NCBI GenBank assembly: GCA_944380095.1
Contig: CALWGP010000010.1
Location: forward strand, 1-42,950
Direction of reading: 5' to 3'
Length of the DNA: 42,950 nucleotides
Source of the DNA: an uncultured Lachnospiraceae bacterium
Lineage (GTDB): Bacteria; Bacillota; Clostridia; Lachnospirales; Lachnospiraceae
Position 1 is the first letter of the stretch; every line of letters begins with the position of its first letter. The notes under the pieces are model-generated. The model saw only the letters and a list, made by a program, of their open reading frames with translations. It ran no database searches and was not told the DNA's origin. The position numbers were made by a program, and so were the translations under genes. Shown one piece after another: positions 8,101 to 15,673 of the stretch.

Positions 8101-8547
8101 TTACAGGTCTTTTGAGTCCAGGATCACCGTAAACGGCCCGTCGTTGGTCAGGCTCACTTTCATATCGGCCCCGAATACTCCCGTCTTTACGACGCCGATC
8201 TGTTCCCGGCAGGAATCCACAATGTATTCGTACAGTCCGTTGGCATGATCCGGATCCCCGGCCAGGAGGAACGACGGCCGGTTTCCTTTTCTGCAGTCCG
8301 CATATAAAGTAAACTGGGAAACCAACAGCAGCTGCCCCTCTACATCTTTCAGGGCCAGATTCGTTTTCCCTGCCGTGTCTTCAAAGATTCGCAGCCCGAT
8401 GAGCTTTCTGACCATTTTGTCGGCGACTTCCCGGGTATCTTCCTGGCAGACGCCCACCAGGACAAGGAACCCTTTTTCAATTTCCGAATGTACGCTGCCG
8501 TCTATGGCCACCTGGGCATGGCTGACTCGCTGAATGACAAACCTCAT
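8101..8547 (-). CDS. dtd: D-aminoacyl-tRNA deacylase
   Basis: This 148-residue protein removes D-amino acids mischarged onto tRNA, protecting translation. The family motifs are clear: the N-terminus [17 protein letters not shown], the catalytic SQFTLYAD motif and, at the C-terminus, [13 protein letters not shown] (family consensus NxGPxT). The start is the ATG at 8547, where GGAG lies 7 bases upstream; an in-frame ATG 10 codons earlier has no such site. It is monocistronic, with a consensus-like promoter, and diverges from ttcA, another tRNA-quality gene. Confidence 0.95.
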   Translation of the reverse strand: MRFVIQRVSHAQVAIDGSVHSEIEKGFLVLVGVCQEDTREVADKMVRKLIGLRIFEDTAGKTNLALKDVEGQLLLVSQFTLYADCRKGNRPSFLLAGDPDHANGLYEYIVDSCREQIGVVKTGVFGADMKVSLTNDGPFTVILDSKDL

Positions 8548-8605
8548 TTTGATCTCCGTTTCCGAAGCGTCTTTCAAAACGCTTCTCTTCTATTGTCCGT
8601 TTTTT

Positions 8606-8634
8606 ACTTTATCACGAATGACAGGATCTGACAA
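8606..8634 (-). promoter_or_regulatory. Sigma-A promoter of dtd
   Basis: On the minus strand TTGTCA (8629-8634) and TAAAGT (8606-8611) are 17 bases apart. Transcription would begin near 8599, about 50 bases before the dtd start. Confidence 0.65.
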
Positions 8635-8662
8635 CAGCCTGCAGGGTTTGAATGGGGTTGAG

Positions 8663-8691
8663 TTGTCCGGCGGCTTATGATAACATATAGA
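8663..8691 (+). promoter_or_regulatory. Probable promoter of ttcA-xer
   Basis: TTGTCC (8663-8668) and TATAGA (8686-8691) are 17 bases apart, ahead of AAGGAGA and the ATG at 8726. TATGAT at 8676-8681 is an alternative -10 but lacks a -35 at proper distance. Confidence 0.5.
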
Positions 8692-8725
8692 AATCGGAAA
8701 GAATGGGTTTGCGAAGGAGAACCGG

Positions 8726-9490
8726 ATGAGATTACAACAGGTTTTAAGCTATGTCCGCCGGGCGGTGGACGATTACCAGATGATTCAGGAAGGGGATAAA
8801 ATTGCGGTGGGTATTTCCGGCGGGAAGGACTCCCTTGCCATGCTCTATGCCCTGCGCGGGCTGCAGCGCTTCTATCCCCGGAAGTTTACCCTCCATGCGG
8901 TAACCGTGGACTTAGGGTTTAACAATTTGGATTTGAGCCGGATTGAAGAGATCTGCCGGACTTTGGAGGTGCCTTATACCATTGTCAGGACACAGATTGC
9001 GGATATTGTTTTTAACCAGAGAAAGGAAAGCAATCCCTGCGCCCTGTGCGCCAAGATGCGCAAAGGGGCGCTCAACGACGCGATCAAGGCTGCCGGATGC
9101 AATAAAGTGGCTTATGCCCATCATCAGGACGACGTGGTGGAGACCATGCTCATGTCCCTGATTTTCGAAGGGCGTTTCCATACCTTTGCCCCGGTGACCT
9201 GGCTGGACCGGATGGAGCTGACGGTCATCCGTCCCATGCTGTACATGAAAGAGGCGGATATTATCGGGTTTATCCATAAGAATGATATTCCCGTGGTAAA
9301 AAGCCCCTGTCCTGCGGACGGACATACCAAGCGGGAATACACCAAACAGCTGCTGCGGCAGCTGAATCTGGAAAATCCGGGCGTCAAGGAGCGGATGTTT
9401 ACGGCGATTAGGACCGGGAACCTGAAGGGCTGGCCCGCTGTGGATCATCCGGGAAAGGGAGCGCACAAGGAAGAAGGAAAAGACGGATGA
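8726..9490 (+). CDS. ttcA: TtcA-family tRNA 2-thiocytidine synthetase
   Basis: The 254-residue protein has the ATP-pyrophosphatase PP-loop SGGKDS at residues 31-36, the CxxC pair C105/C108 (NPCALC) and a third cysteine C195 (SPCPADG). These three cysteines match the 4Fe-4S ligands of TtcA, which thiolates cytidine 32 in tRNA using ATP. AAGGAGA precedes the ATG. The stop overlaps the start of the recombinase gene (ATGA), so the two are coupled. Assignment to the TtcA family is firm; the exact nucleotide modified in this organism is inferred. Confidence 0.9.
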   Translation: MRLQQVLSYVRRAVDDYQMIQEGDKIAVGISGGKDSLAMLYALRGLQRFYPRKFTLHAVTVDLGFNNLDLSRIEEICRTLEVPYTIVRTQIADIVFNQRKESNPCALCAKMRKGALNDAIKAAGCNKVAYAHHQDDVVETMLMSLIFEGRFHTFAPVTWLDRMELTVIRPMLYMKEADIIGFIHKNDIPVVKSPCPADGHTKREYTKQLLRQLNLENPGVKERMFTAIRTGNLKGWPAVDHPGKGAHKEEGKDG

Positions 9491-10539
9491 AAAACAGCCG
9501 GAATTATCACGATCAGGTCAATATTAACAATGTACAGAAGTTAAGGACCCTGCAGGAGCAGCTGCCTTCTTTCTGCAGGCAGTTTTTCCGCGGAATTGAA
9601 CCTACCACGGCTTCCCGGACCAGGATCGCCTACGCGTATGACCTGGGGGTCTTTTTTGAATTTCTCCATACCCATAACAGCGTCTGCAGGAAAATGGAAA
9701 TTACGGAATTTCCCCTTTCCTTGCTGGACCAGATCGGCCGGGAAGACATTGAAGAGTATCTGGAATATCTGTCCTATTACACGAAAGACGGGGTGGAATA
9801 CACCAACGACGAGCGGGGAAAGCGGCGCAAACTGGCGTCTCTTCGCACCTTTTACCGCTATTTTTTTACAAACGAGCTGATCTGCACGGATCCGGCGGCG
9901 CTGGTTCCCATGCCGAAGCTGCACGATAAGGAAATCGTCCGCCTGGATCCCAACGAAGTGGCCATTTTGCTGGACCAGGTGGAAGCCGGTACAAAAATGA
10001 CCAAAAGCCAGCTGAAATTCCACGAAAAGACAAAGGTGAGGGATCTGGCGCTTTTAACCCTCCTTCTGGGGACCGGGATCCGGGTTTCCGAGTGCGTGGG
10101 GCTGGATTTAAACGACGTGGATTTTGACAACATGGCCATCCGGGTACGCCGCAAGGGCGGATATGAAGATGTGGTCTATTTCGGACGGGAGGTGGAACAG
10201 GCTCTCCTCTCCTATCTTGAACAGCGCAAACATGCGCTTCCGGCCGCCGGGCATGAGGAGGCGTTCTTTCTCTCCCTTCAGAACCGCAGGATGGCGGTGC
10301 GGAGTGTGGAGAACCTGGTCAAAAAGTATGCTTCCCTGGTAACCACCACTAAAAAAATTACGCCCCATAAGCTGCGCAGTACCTACGGGACGACCCTGTA
10401 TCAGGAAACAGGGGATATTTATCTGGTGGCGGATGTTCTGGGGCATAAAGACGTCAATACCACACGGAAACATTATGCGGCCATGAAGGATGAAAACAAG
10501 CGGAAAGCCGCCAAAAGCGTACATTTAAGGGAGCCCTGA
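9487..10539 (+). CDS. Tyrosine recombinase, XerC/XerD-like
   Basis: The protein has 350 residues with a core-binding domain (about 30-135) and a catalytic domain. The full catalytic set is visible: R199 (GTGIRVSE), K223 (RRKGG), H294 and R297 (PHKLRSTYG), H320 (LGHKD) and the nucleophile Y330 (RKHYA). It is some 50 residues longer than typical XerC/D because of an N-terminal extension and an insertion around 170-185. It is co-translated with ttcA, and no attachment sites, phage genes or repeats surround it. A chromosomal Xer-type role, such as dimer resolution, is therefore likelier than an integrase of a mobile element. The stop codon forms the loop of the hairpin that follows. Confidence 0.85.
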   Translation: MKNSRNYHDQVNINNVQKLRTLQEQLPSFCRQFFRGIEPTTASRTRIAYAYDLGVFFEFLHTHNSVCRKMEITEFPLSLLDQIGREDIEEYLEYLSYYTKDGVEYTNDERGKRRKLASLRTFYRYFFTNELICTDPAALVPMPKLHDKEIVRLDPNEVAILLDQVEAGTKMTKSQLKFHEKTKVRDLALLTLLLGTGIRVSECVGLDLNDVDFDNMAIRVRRKGGYEDVVYFGREVEQALLSYLEQRKHALPAAGHEEAFFLSLQNRRMAVRSVENLVKKYASLVTTTKKITPHKLRSTYGTTLYQETGDIYLVADVLGHKDVNTTRKHYAAMKDENKRKAAKSVHLREP

Positions 10540-10553
10540 GGGCTCCCTTAAAT
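10523..10553. terminator. Perfect 14-bp hairpin between convergent genes
   Basis: ATTTAAGGGAGCCC (10523-10536) and its exact complement (10540-10553) surround a 3-base loop, TGA, which is the recombinase stop codon. It fills the gap to the convergent kinase gene, which ends at 10558. No immediate T-tract follows on either side, so it may act as an imperfect two-way terminator or an mRNA 3-prime-end stabiliser. Confidence 0.65.
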
Positions 10554-10557
10554 CGTC

Positions 10558-13029
10558 CTACCACTTCTTTTTTCGCAGGTTCTTTTCCGTGCGCCACCGT
10601 CTCGGATCGATGGAAGGCTTTTGGACAGGGGATTTGGTCTCATTTTTTTCTTCCTGTTCTTTTTGCTCCTTTGGCTTGGGGTCCGGGGACGGATGGAACT
10701 TTAGGAAGGTCAGGGTGACCTTGAACAGATCCCCGTCTACCGAAACGGACAGCCTGCCGTGCTGCAGCTGGGTGAAACTGCTGGCGATGGCAAGACCAAG
10801 ACCGCTGCCCTCGGTGTTGCGGGAATCATCTCCGCGCACGAACCGCTCCGTCAGATCTTCCGGCGCTACATGCAGCTCCGCCCTGGAAATATTCTTGATT
10901 TCCACGGACACGCTTTCCCCCGATTCCAGCAGCGTCACATAGACGCGGGTGGAGGAAAGGGCGTATTTGATGACGTTGGTATACAGGTTTTCAAAAATAC
11001 GGAAGGTCTTCTGCGGATCCAGGGTCAGGAAAACCTTTTCTTCGGGCAATGCAAACTTAAAATCCAGGTCGGCTGCTGCAATGCGGTCTTCATATTCCAG
11101 ATAGCACTGCCGGATCAGATTGCACAGATCCACCTTTTCATAGTTTAAGGTAATGTTGTTGGTAGTCGCCTTGCTGATCTCAAAGAGATCTTCGATCAGT
11201 ACTTTCAGACGGACCGCCTTTTTATCCAGGGTATTGATGTATTCTTCCCGCTGCTTGTCGGTAATGGCAGGGTCTTTCAGGAGGTTGATGTAGGTGATGA
11301 TGGCTGTCAGCGGGGTCTTTAAATCATGGGAGACATTGGTAATGAGCTCCGATTTCATCCGCTGGCTTTTGACCTCCTCATCCACTGCCTTTTTGAAATC
11401 CGTCTGGATCTGGCGCAGTTCATTTTTATAGCTTTCAAAAACGCCGAAATCCTCGGAAAGGGCGATATCCAGGTTCCCTTTGGCAATGGCGCTGGTAGCC
11501 TGCAAAAGCTTATGGTATTTGTTCTGGACGTCCTTTACATATTTTTTGAGCAGAAAATACAGAATCAGCGAATAAATCAGCAAAGGGACGATTCCCCAGA
11601 TCCAAAACAGGGAAATGATCCATAAAAGAATGAAGTTGAGGATCACCAGTTTGCGGATAATCCGTTTCGCATCCTCCCCGATATCAAAATTGACCAGTTC
11701 CTGATAAAAGTTTTTCCCATAATTTAGGATCCGGTCCCAGTAGCGGTAGAAAAGACTGCGCTCTTTAAAAAAAGTTTTCACATGGAGGGCCTGGGGAAGG
11801 ATGCTTCCCAGGATAAATCCCATGCCAAAATACAGGAAGAACACTGCAGCCACAAGGAGAATCCCGATCCAGGAAAGATGTATGGGCTTTAGCACCTGCT
11901 TTGTAAAATCCTGCAGGAACCATCCTTTCTGCCAGGAACAGAGAAGACAGACCAGCGTTTCCGTCAGCGCGCCCCCCAAAAAGAAGGCAACCAGGTCGGC
12001 TTCCAGGGGAAAACGGCAGATCCTAAAATCCGGAAAGCAGTAATCCTTTCGTCCAATCCGCAAAAAGATCCAGGTACAGCCGCTTCCCAAAACGATGGAA
12101 AGCAGGAAAAATCCAAACAGGATTTGGGGAATACCGGCCTGGAAATAACTGCCTTCCCTGCCCATTCTGTAATTAGGCAGAAAGCCGGAATAAAAATCCC
12201 CGAAGTCCTCTCCCATTAGAAGGGCCTGGTACTGTTCGCCGGTAAGGGCATAGACGATATCCATGTTTTTCGGACGGCTGACGGTGAAGCGATACCGGTA
12301 TAAGTGCTCCGTATCCATATTATAAAAACAGACGAAAGAAGATCCGTCTTCGTCATAGTATTCGGTAAAGGAATGTTCCCTTCCCAGCGCTTCCACGCGC
12401 TTTAAAAAGTCCCCCGCCTTTCCGTCCGCGCTGACGCTGCAGCCGGCCACATTGCCGGCCCCGTCATAGCTGATCCGGACATAATAGACGTAAGGATTTT
12501 CCTCCGGCGTCGTCCCGTCCGCGATTTCTTTTAACGCGGGCTGGCTGCTGTTTGTGATGGATGTATTGGACCGGGTATCGCAGGCATAGTAATCCATTGT
12601 CTGCGTCAGGGCGGAAGCATAACCGCGGATATCGGAAAGCTCGCTGAGGGAATTTTCCGTGTATTCCCGGACCTGGTCCTTAAGCGACTGGCTGCCGGGC
12701 AGGGCGTCGTCCGGGACACTGACCCGGTAGTCCTTCGCGAAAGAATAACCGGAAGAGTCATAATCCCCCAGGTATTCGGCAGTCACATACAGATCGCTGT
12801 AGGACCAGGTTTTCTGATCCGCGTTTTCCCGCAGATAACGGTACTGTACATAGTTGCTCTCATACAGGATACGGATAAAATTATTCCCGGTCAGGGGATT
12901 TTCAAACTCGCTGTCCGCCCGGCTTTCAAAAAAGGGGGAACAGGCAAAAAAGGCTGCCGTTATGGCCAGGACAAAAAAGAAAGCGATTCCTGCGCTTTTG
13001 ACCTTACTGTTTTTCCATTTTGTATCCAA
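10558..13029 (-). CDS. Membrane sensor histidine kinase
   Basis: The kinase has 823 residues. An N-terminal membrane segment (about 13-29) leads to an external sensor of about 270 residues with no recognisable domain. Further membrane segments lie near 300-324, 343-365, 386-410 and 461-495, followed by a HAMP-like linker (511-522). The phospho-accepting histidine is H568 in NVSHDLKTPLTAI, and the C-terminal ATPase domain has GSGLGLAI. A charged, lysine-rich tail of about 45 residues ends the protein. The start is TTG at 13029, with AAGGTGG about 9 bases upstream, inside the end of the response-regulator gene (26-base overlap). The signal sensed is unknown. Confidence 0.9.
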   Translation of the reverse strand: MDTKWKNSKVKSAGIAFFFVLAITAAFFACSPFFESRADSEFENPLTGNNFIRILYESNYVQYRYLRENADQKTWSYSDLYVTAEYLGDYDSSGYSFAKDYRVSVPDDALPGSQSLKDQVREYTENSLSELSDIRGYASALTQTMDYYACDTRSNTSITNSSQPALKEIADGTTPEENPYVYYVRISYDGAGNVAGCSVSADGKAGDFLKRVEALGREHSFTEYYDEDGSSFVCFYNMDTEHLYRYRFTVSRPKNMDIVYALTGEQYQALLMGEDFGDFYSGFLPNYRMGREGSYFQAGIPQILFGFFLLSIVLGSGCTWIFLRIGRKDYCFPDFRICRFPLEADLVAFFLGGALTETLVCLLCSWQKGWFLQDFTKQVLKPIHLSWIGILLVAAVFFLYFGMGFILGSILPQALHVKTFFKERSLFYRYWDRILNYGKNFYQELVNFDIGEDAKRIIRKLVILNFILLWIISLFWIWGIVPLLIYSLILYFLLKKYVKDVQNKYHKLLQATSAIAKGNLDIALSEDFGVFESYKNELRQIQTDFKKAVDEEVKSQRMKSELITNVSHDLKTPLTAIITYINLLKDPAITDKQREEYINTLDKKAVRLKVLIEDLFEISKATTNNITLNYEKVDLCNLIRQCYLEYEDRIAAADLDFKFALPEEKVFLTLDPQKTFRIFENLYTNVIKYALSSTRVYVTLLESGESVSVEIKNISRAELHVAPEDLTERFVRGDDSRNTEGSGLGLAIASSFTQLQHGRLSVSVDGDLFKVTLTFLKFHPSPDPKPKEQKEQEEKNETKSPVQKPSIDPRRWRTEKNLRKKKW

Positions 13030-13714
13030 CGCCCCACACCACCTTTAAATATTTCGGATTTTTCGGATCAATCTCGATCTTCTCCCGGATTTTCCGGATA
13101 TGGACCATAATGGTGTCTGTATTGATGGCCTTTTCGTTCCAGATTCTCTCATAGATTTCATCTGCGGAAAAGACCCTGCCCGGATTTTTCATCAGGAGGA
13201 GGAGAATCTTAAATTCAATGGGGGTCAGCTTCACCGGCGCGCCGTCCACAAACACCTCCACCGTTTCCTCGTTCAGCTCGATCCCCCCGATCACATGGTA
13301 GGTATCTTTCGAAGAATCCGCTTTGGAAAGGGCGTCCCGATAACGGTTGTAGCGCCTAAGCTGGGAATTGACCCGGGCCAGAAGCTCCAGGGGGGTGAAG
13401 GGCTTGGTGATGTAATCGTCCGCGCCCATATTCAGTCCCATGATCTTATCCACTTCTTCGGATTTGGCGGAAAGCATGATTACCGGGAAGTCATACTCTT
13501 TCTCCCGCATCTTCATCATCATCGTAATGCCGTCCATCCGGGGCATCATAATATCCACAATGGCCAGGTCAATTTCGTTTTTCTCGATCTTCTCCAGCCC
13601 ATCCACGCCGTCCTTTGCCTGGATGACCTGATATCCCTGGTTTTTTAAATAAATTTCCACGCCTTCCCGGATATCGGCGTCATCTTCCACAATCAGGATC
13701 CTGTTCTTTTCCAA
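13004..13714 (-). CDS. OmpR/PhoB-family response regulator
   Basis: The 236-residue protein has a receiver domain with acidic pocket D11/D12, phosphorylation site D54 (AIVDIMMPRMDG) and K104 (TKPF), then a winged-helix DNA-binding domain (about 130-234, ending VVWGVGYKME). It should be phosphorylated by the overlapping kinase and control transcription, perhaps of envelope genes. The start is TTG at 13714 with GGGAGG 8 bases upstream; no ATG is available nearby. It leads the operon from its own promoter. Confidence 0.92.
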   Translation of the reverse strand: MEKNRILIVEDDADIREGVEIYLKNQGYQVIQAKDGVDGLEKIEKNEIDLAIVDIMMPRMDGITMMMKMREKEYDFPVIMLSAKSEEVDKIMGLNMGADDYITKPFTPLELLARVNSQLRRYNRYRDALSKADSSKDTYHVIGGIELNEETVEVFVDGAPVKLTPIEFKILLLLMKNPGRVFSADEIYERIWNEKAINTDTIMVHIRKIREKIEIDPKNPKYLKVVWGVGYKMEKQ

Positions 13715-13750
13715 GTCTTTTTCCTCCCTGCCGCATTTGATTCTCTGGCC

Positions 13751-13780
13751 ATTATATCACGCCGGGCCAAAGAAAGGCAA
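13751..13780 (-). promoter_or_regulatory. Promoter of the two-component system
   Basis: TATAAT on the minus strand (13751-13756) follows TTGCCT (13775-13780) with an 18-base spacer. The rest of the gap to the YneA-like gene (13781-13924) holds A-rich near-repeats of AAACCGAAAA and a weak 5-bp hairpin (CCGAA at 13870-13874 with TTCGG at 13858-13862). I cannot call that hairpin a terminator with confidence. Confidence 0.6.
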
Positions 13781-13924
13781 TCTGTGCCGCTGTCTTTAAG
13801 GTACCCGCAAATCCTTTAAAACAAGAGCCAAAAAAACCGAAAAATTTCTAAAGAAACCGAAAAGTTCCTTCGGAAATCCTCCGGTCTGTCAGGTGGAATG
13901 CTCCCATGCAGGACGAAAAAAGAC

Positions 13925-14284
13925 TTATTGAAAATGAGAACTGTAATAGGGAACAACCAGATATTCCCCGGCGCGTATCTCGTCCTCATGCAGGTGGTTC
14001 ATCCTGCGGACTTCATCCATATAATCCTCCAGCGTATTGTAATGCCGGTCCGCATAACGCAGGGAAATGGATGTAAGCGTGTCGCCCGGATAAATCAGGA
14101 TACTGGTAAAATACTTGTAACTGACAGGGGAACCTTCCTCCCGGGCGTCAGAAAAAAAGCCAAATCGAAGAACACCGAAAAAACCGGAAATACAAATTGC
14201 CGTCAGGACCGCTGCAATTCTGAAAGTAAGCTGGCGGCGGCGCCTGTAATAAGAGTGGGAAAAGGACCTGTTGACCTTGCGCAT
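13925..14284 (-). CDS. YneA-like LysM protein, probable SOS division inhibitor
   Basis: This 119-residue protein has a basic N-terminus (SYYRRRRQL), one membrane segment (about 20-42) and a LysM-type peptidoglycan-binding domain (about 58-113; IYPGDTLTSISLRYA through IRAGEYLVVPYY). Size, topology and the divergent position against lexA match B. subtilis YneA, which halts division during the SOS response. Sequence identity to YneA is low in this family, so the function is inferred from architecture and the SOS control region. The start at 14284 has GGGGG about 9 bases upstream. Its promoter is a perfect consensus under LexA boxes. Confidence 0.8.
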   Translation of the reverse strand: MRKVNRSFSHSYYRRRRQLTFRIAAVLTAICISGFFGVLRFGFFSDAREEGSPVSYKYFTSILIYPGDTLTSISLRYADRHYNTLEDYMDEVRRMNHLHEDEIRAGEYLVVPYYSSHFQ

Positions 14285-14326
14285 AAAAGAATACCCCCGT
14301 TCTGTCTAAAAGCAAACATACGTTGC

Positions 14327-14338
14327 GAACACTTGTTC
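14327..14338. promoter_or_regulatory. LexA (SOS) box 1, perfect half-sites
   Basis: GAACACTTGTTC matches the Gram-positive SOS box core GAAC-N4-GTTC exactly. It lies at about +5 to +16 of the yneA-like transcript, where bound LexA would block the promoter. Confidence 0.85.
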
Positions 14339-14349
14339 TCTGTAATCAG

Positions 14350-14378
14350 ATTATACCGAACATATTTTCGAATGTCAA
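14350..14378 (-). promoter_or_regulatory. Perfect-consensus promoter of the YneA-like gene
   Basis: On the minus strand TTGACA (14373-14378) and TATAAT (14350-14355) are 17 bases apart: a fully consensus promoter. Such strength needs tight repression, which box 2 in the spacer and box 1 at the start site would give. Confidence 0.85.
14358..14369. promoter_or_regulatory. LexA (SOS) box 2, one mismatch
   Basis: On the minus strand GAAAATATGTTC differs from GAAC-N4-GTTC by one base, and the flanks extend the symmetry (CGAA/TTCG). It sits inside the spacer of the yneA-like promoter. Its centre is 31 bases, three helical turns, from box 1. Confidence 0.65.
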
Positions 14379-14398
14379 GCAGACGGACAAGAAAAATC

Positions 14399-14410
14399 GA
14401 ACATTTTTTC
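14399..14410. promoter_or_regulatory. LexA (SOS) box 3, one mismatch
   Basis: On the minus strand GAAAAAATGTTC has the same single mismatch and the same CGAA/TTCG flanks as box 2. Its centre is 41 bases, about four helical turns, from box 2, between the two divergent promoters. Confidence 0.6.
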
Positions 14411-14411
14411 G

Positions 14412-14423
14412 GAATACATGTTT
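14412..14423. promoter_or_regulatory. LexA (SOS) box 4, overlapping the lexA -35
   Basis: GAATACATGTTT matches the relaxed Gram-positive consensus (final Y allowed) with one mismatch. It overlaps the first bases of the lexA -35 element, which suits autoregulation. Confidence 0.5.
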
Positions 14424-14450
14424 GCCATTTCCATATCGCTATGCTATAAT
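14422..14450 (+). promoter_or_regulatory. Sigma-A promoter of lexA
   Basis: TTGCCA (14422-14427) and TATAAT (14445-14450) are 17 bases apart. Transcription would start near 14457, leaving a leader of about 58 bases before the ATG at 14515. Confidence 0.8.
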
Positions 14451-14514
14451 GACTTTGTATTATAGATTGCATTATGGCGGAAAAAGTTTGATCCCGCATG
14501 GAAAGGGGTATTTT

Positions 14515-15135
14515 ATGGCGCAAAGAAAGATCACTGCCAAGCAGCAGGAGATTCTGGATTATATCAAAGAAGAGATACTTGCGAAAGGGTACCCGCCTGC
14601 GGTCCGTGAGATTTGCGAAGCGGTGCATTTAAAATCCACTTCTTCCGTTCACTCCCACTTGGAGACGCTGGAGAAGAACGGATTTATCCGGCGGGATCCC
14701 ACGAAGCCCCGTGCCATTGAGATCTGCGACGAGAGTTTCCAGATGGTGCGCACGGAGATGACCAGCCTTCCCGTGGTGGGAAACGTGGCTGCGGGACAGC
14801 CGATTTTGGCTGAGGAGAATATTGAGAGTTACTTCCCTGTCCCTGCAGAGATGATTCCTTCCGGCGGCCCCTGCTTTATCTTGAAAGTCCGGGGGGAGTC
14901 CATGATCAACGCCGGGATCCTGGACGGGGACCAGGTTTTTGTCCAGAGCCGCCAGGAAGCCAGCAACGGGGAGATGGTGGTGGCCCTGATCGATGATTCC
15001 GCCACGGTTAAGAGATTTTACCGGGAGAACGGTCATATCCGCTTACAGCCTGAGAACGATTCCATGGAGCCTATTATTGTGGACGACTGCAAGATTCTTG
15101 GCAAGGTATTTGGAGTGATGCGCATTTATCATTGA
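14515..15135 (+). CDS. lexA: SOS repressor LexA
   Basis: This 206-residue repressor has an N-terminal winged-helix DNA-binding domain (about 1-70; [19 protein letters not shown] recognition region). The self-cleavage site is A93-G94 (NVAAGQP), and the serine-lysine catalytic dyad is S129 ([13 protein letters not shown]) and K166 (ATVKRF). RecA-stimulated autocleavage after DNA damage relieves repression of SOS genes. I chose the ATG at 14515, preceded by AAAGGGG; the frame is open 64 codons further upstream but that segment is the promoter. It diverges from the yneA-like gene and has its own terminator. Confidence 0.97.
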   Translation: MAQRKITAKQQEILDYIKEEILAKGYPPAVREICEAVHLKSTSSVHSHLETLEKNGFIRRDPTKPRAIEICDESFQMVRTEMTSLPVVGNVAAGQPILAEENIESYFPVPAEMIPSGGPCFILKVRGESMINAGILDGDQVFVQSRQEASNGEMVVALIDDSATVKRFYRENGHIRLQPENDSMEPIIVDDCKILGKVFGVMRIYH

Positions 15136-15181
15136 GCGGGTTTGCGGCTGTTATTTTTCCTTTCCGCAAGCCGCTTCTTTT
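15136..15181 (+). terminator. Intrinsic terminator of lexA
   Basis: The stem starts at the base after the stop: GCGG pairs with CCGC and TTGCGG with CCGCAA across a small internal loop, with a 16-base T-rich loop and TTCTTTT after it. This gives an efficient stop before the convergent rsfS operon. Confidence 0.75.
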
Positions 15182-15208
15182 ACATTAAGAAATTAAGAGA
15201 ACACAGAT

Positions 15209-15262
15209 AAAAAACCTGTCAGGGACAGACCGCAGCAGGCGGTGTGTCCTTGGCAGGTTTTT
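15209..15262. terminator. Long bidirectional terminator between lexA and rsfS
   Basis: About 24 bases on each side (AAAAACCTGTCAGGGACA against TGTCCTTGGCAGGTTTTT plus a GC-rich top) pair with a few mismatches around an AGCA loop. T runs follow on both strands, so it ends the rsfS operon and backs up the lexA terminator. Confidence 0.85.
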
Positions 15263-15307
15263 ATCCCTGCAAAAAAGCTTTTAAGCAAATGGAATTTATG
15301 CCATTCA

Positions 15308-15673
15308 TTATTCCCCGGCGGTTTCCAGGTCGGACAGTGAGATTTTCTTTCCGTCCCTCCAGATTCGTTCCAGATCGTAAAACAGCCGGTTCTGACGGTC
15401 AAATACGTGGACGATCACATCGCCGTAATCCATCAGCACCCAGTTGGCCGTCTGATATCCTTCTACATTTTTGGGCGAAAATCCGGCTTTTCCGAGTTTT
15501 TCTTCCACGCTGTCAATCATGGCTTGTACCTGATTTTTATTGTTGCCGTTGGCAATGAGGAAATAATCCGCCAGTACGGAAACTTCACTGATGTCAATGA
15601 TACAGATATCTTCCGCCTTCTTTTCTTCCAGGGCGGCCACTGCCATTTTTGCCATTTGAGCTGCCTTTGTCAT
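15308..15673 (-). CDS. rsfS: Ribosomal silencing factor RsfS
   Basis: The 121-residue protein has the RsfS/Iojap fold (KAEDICIIDISEVSVLADYFLIANG, then NWVLMDYGDVIVHVF). It binds ribosomal protein L14 and keeps the subunits apart when nutrients run low. CGGAGG precedes the ATG at 15673, which overlaps the yqeK stop (ATGA, 15670-15673). It is the last gene of the obgE operon and is followed by a strong terminator. Confidence 0.95.
   Translation of the reverse strand: MTKAAQMAKMAVAALEEKKAEDICIIDISEVSVLADYFLIANGNNKNQVQAMIDSVEEKLGKAGFSPKNVEGYQTANWVLMDYGDVIVHVFDRQNRLFYDLERIWRDGKKISLSDLETAGE

Noticed and set aside
9487..10539. Tyrosine recombinase as the mark of an integrated element
   Set aside because: No attachment-site repeats, cargo, excisionase or phage genes surround it, and it is co-translated with ttcA.
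13801..13880. Near-repeats of AAACCGAAAA and AAAGAAACCGAAAAG before the two-component promoter
   Set aside because: Only two imperfect copies in an A-rich tract with a weak 5-bp hairpin; too little to call a repeat element, binding site or terminator.
14323..14514. N-terminal extension of lexA by 64 codons
   Set aside because: The segment contains the lexA promoter and SOS boxes, and the ATG at 14515 has a good ribosome-binding site and the standard LexA N-terminus.
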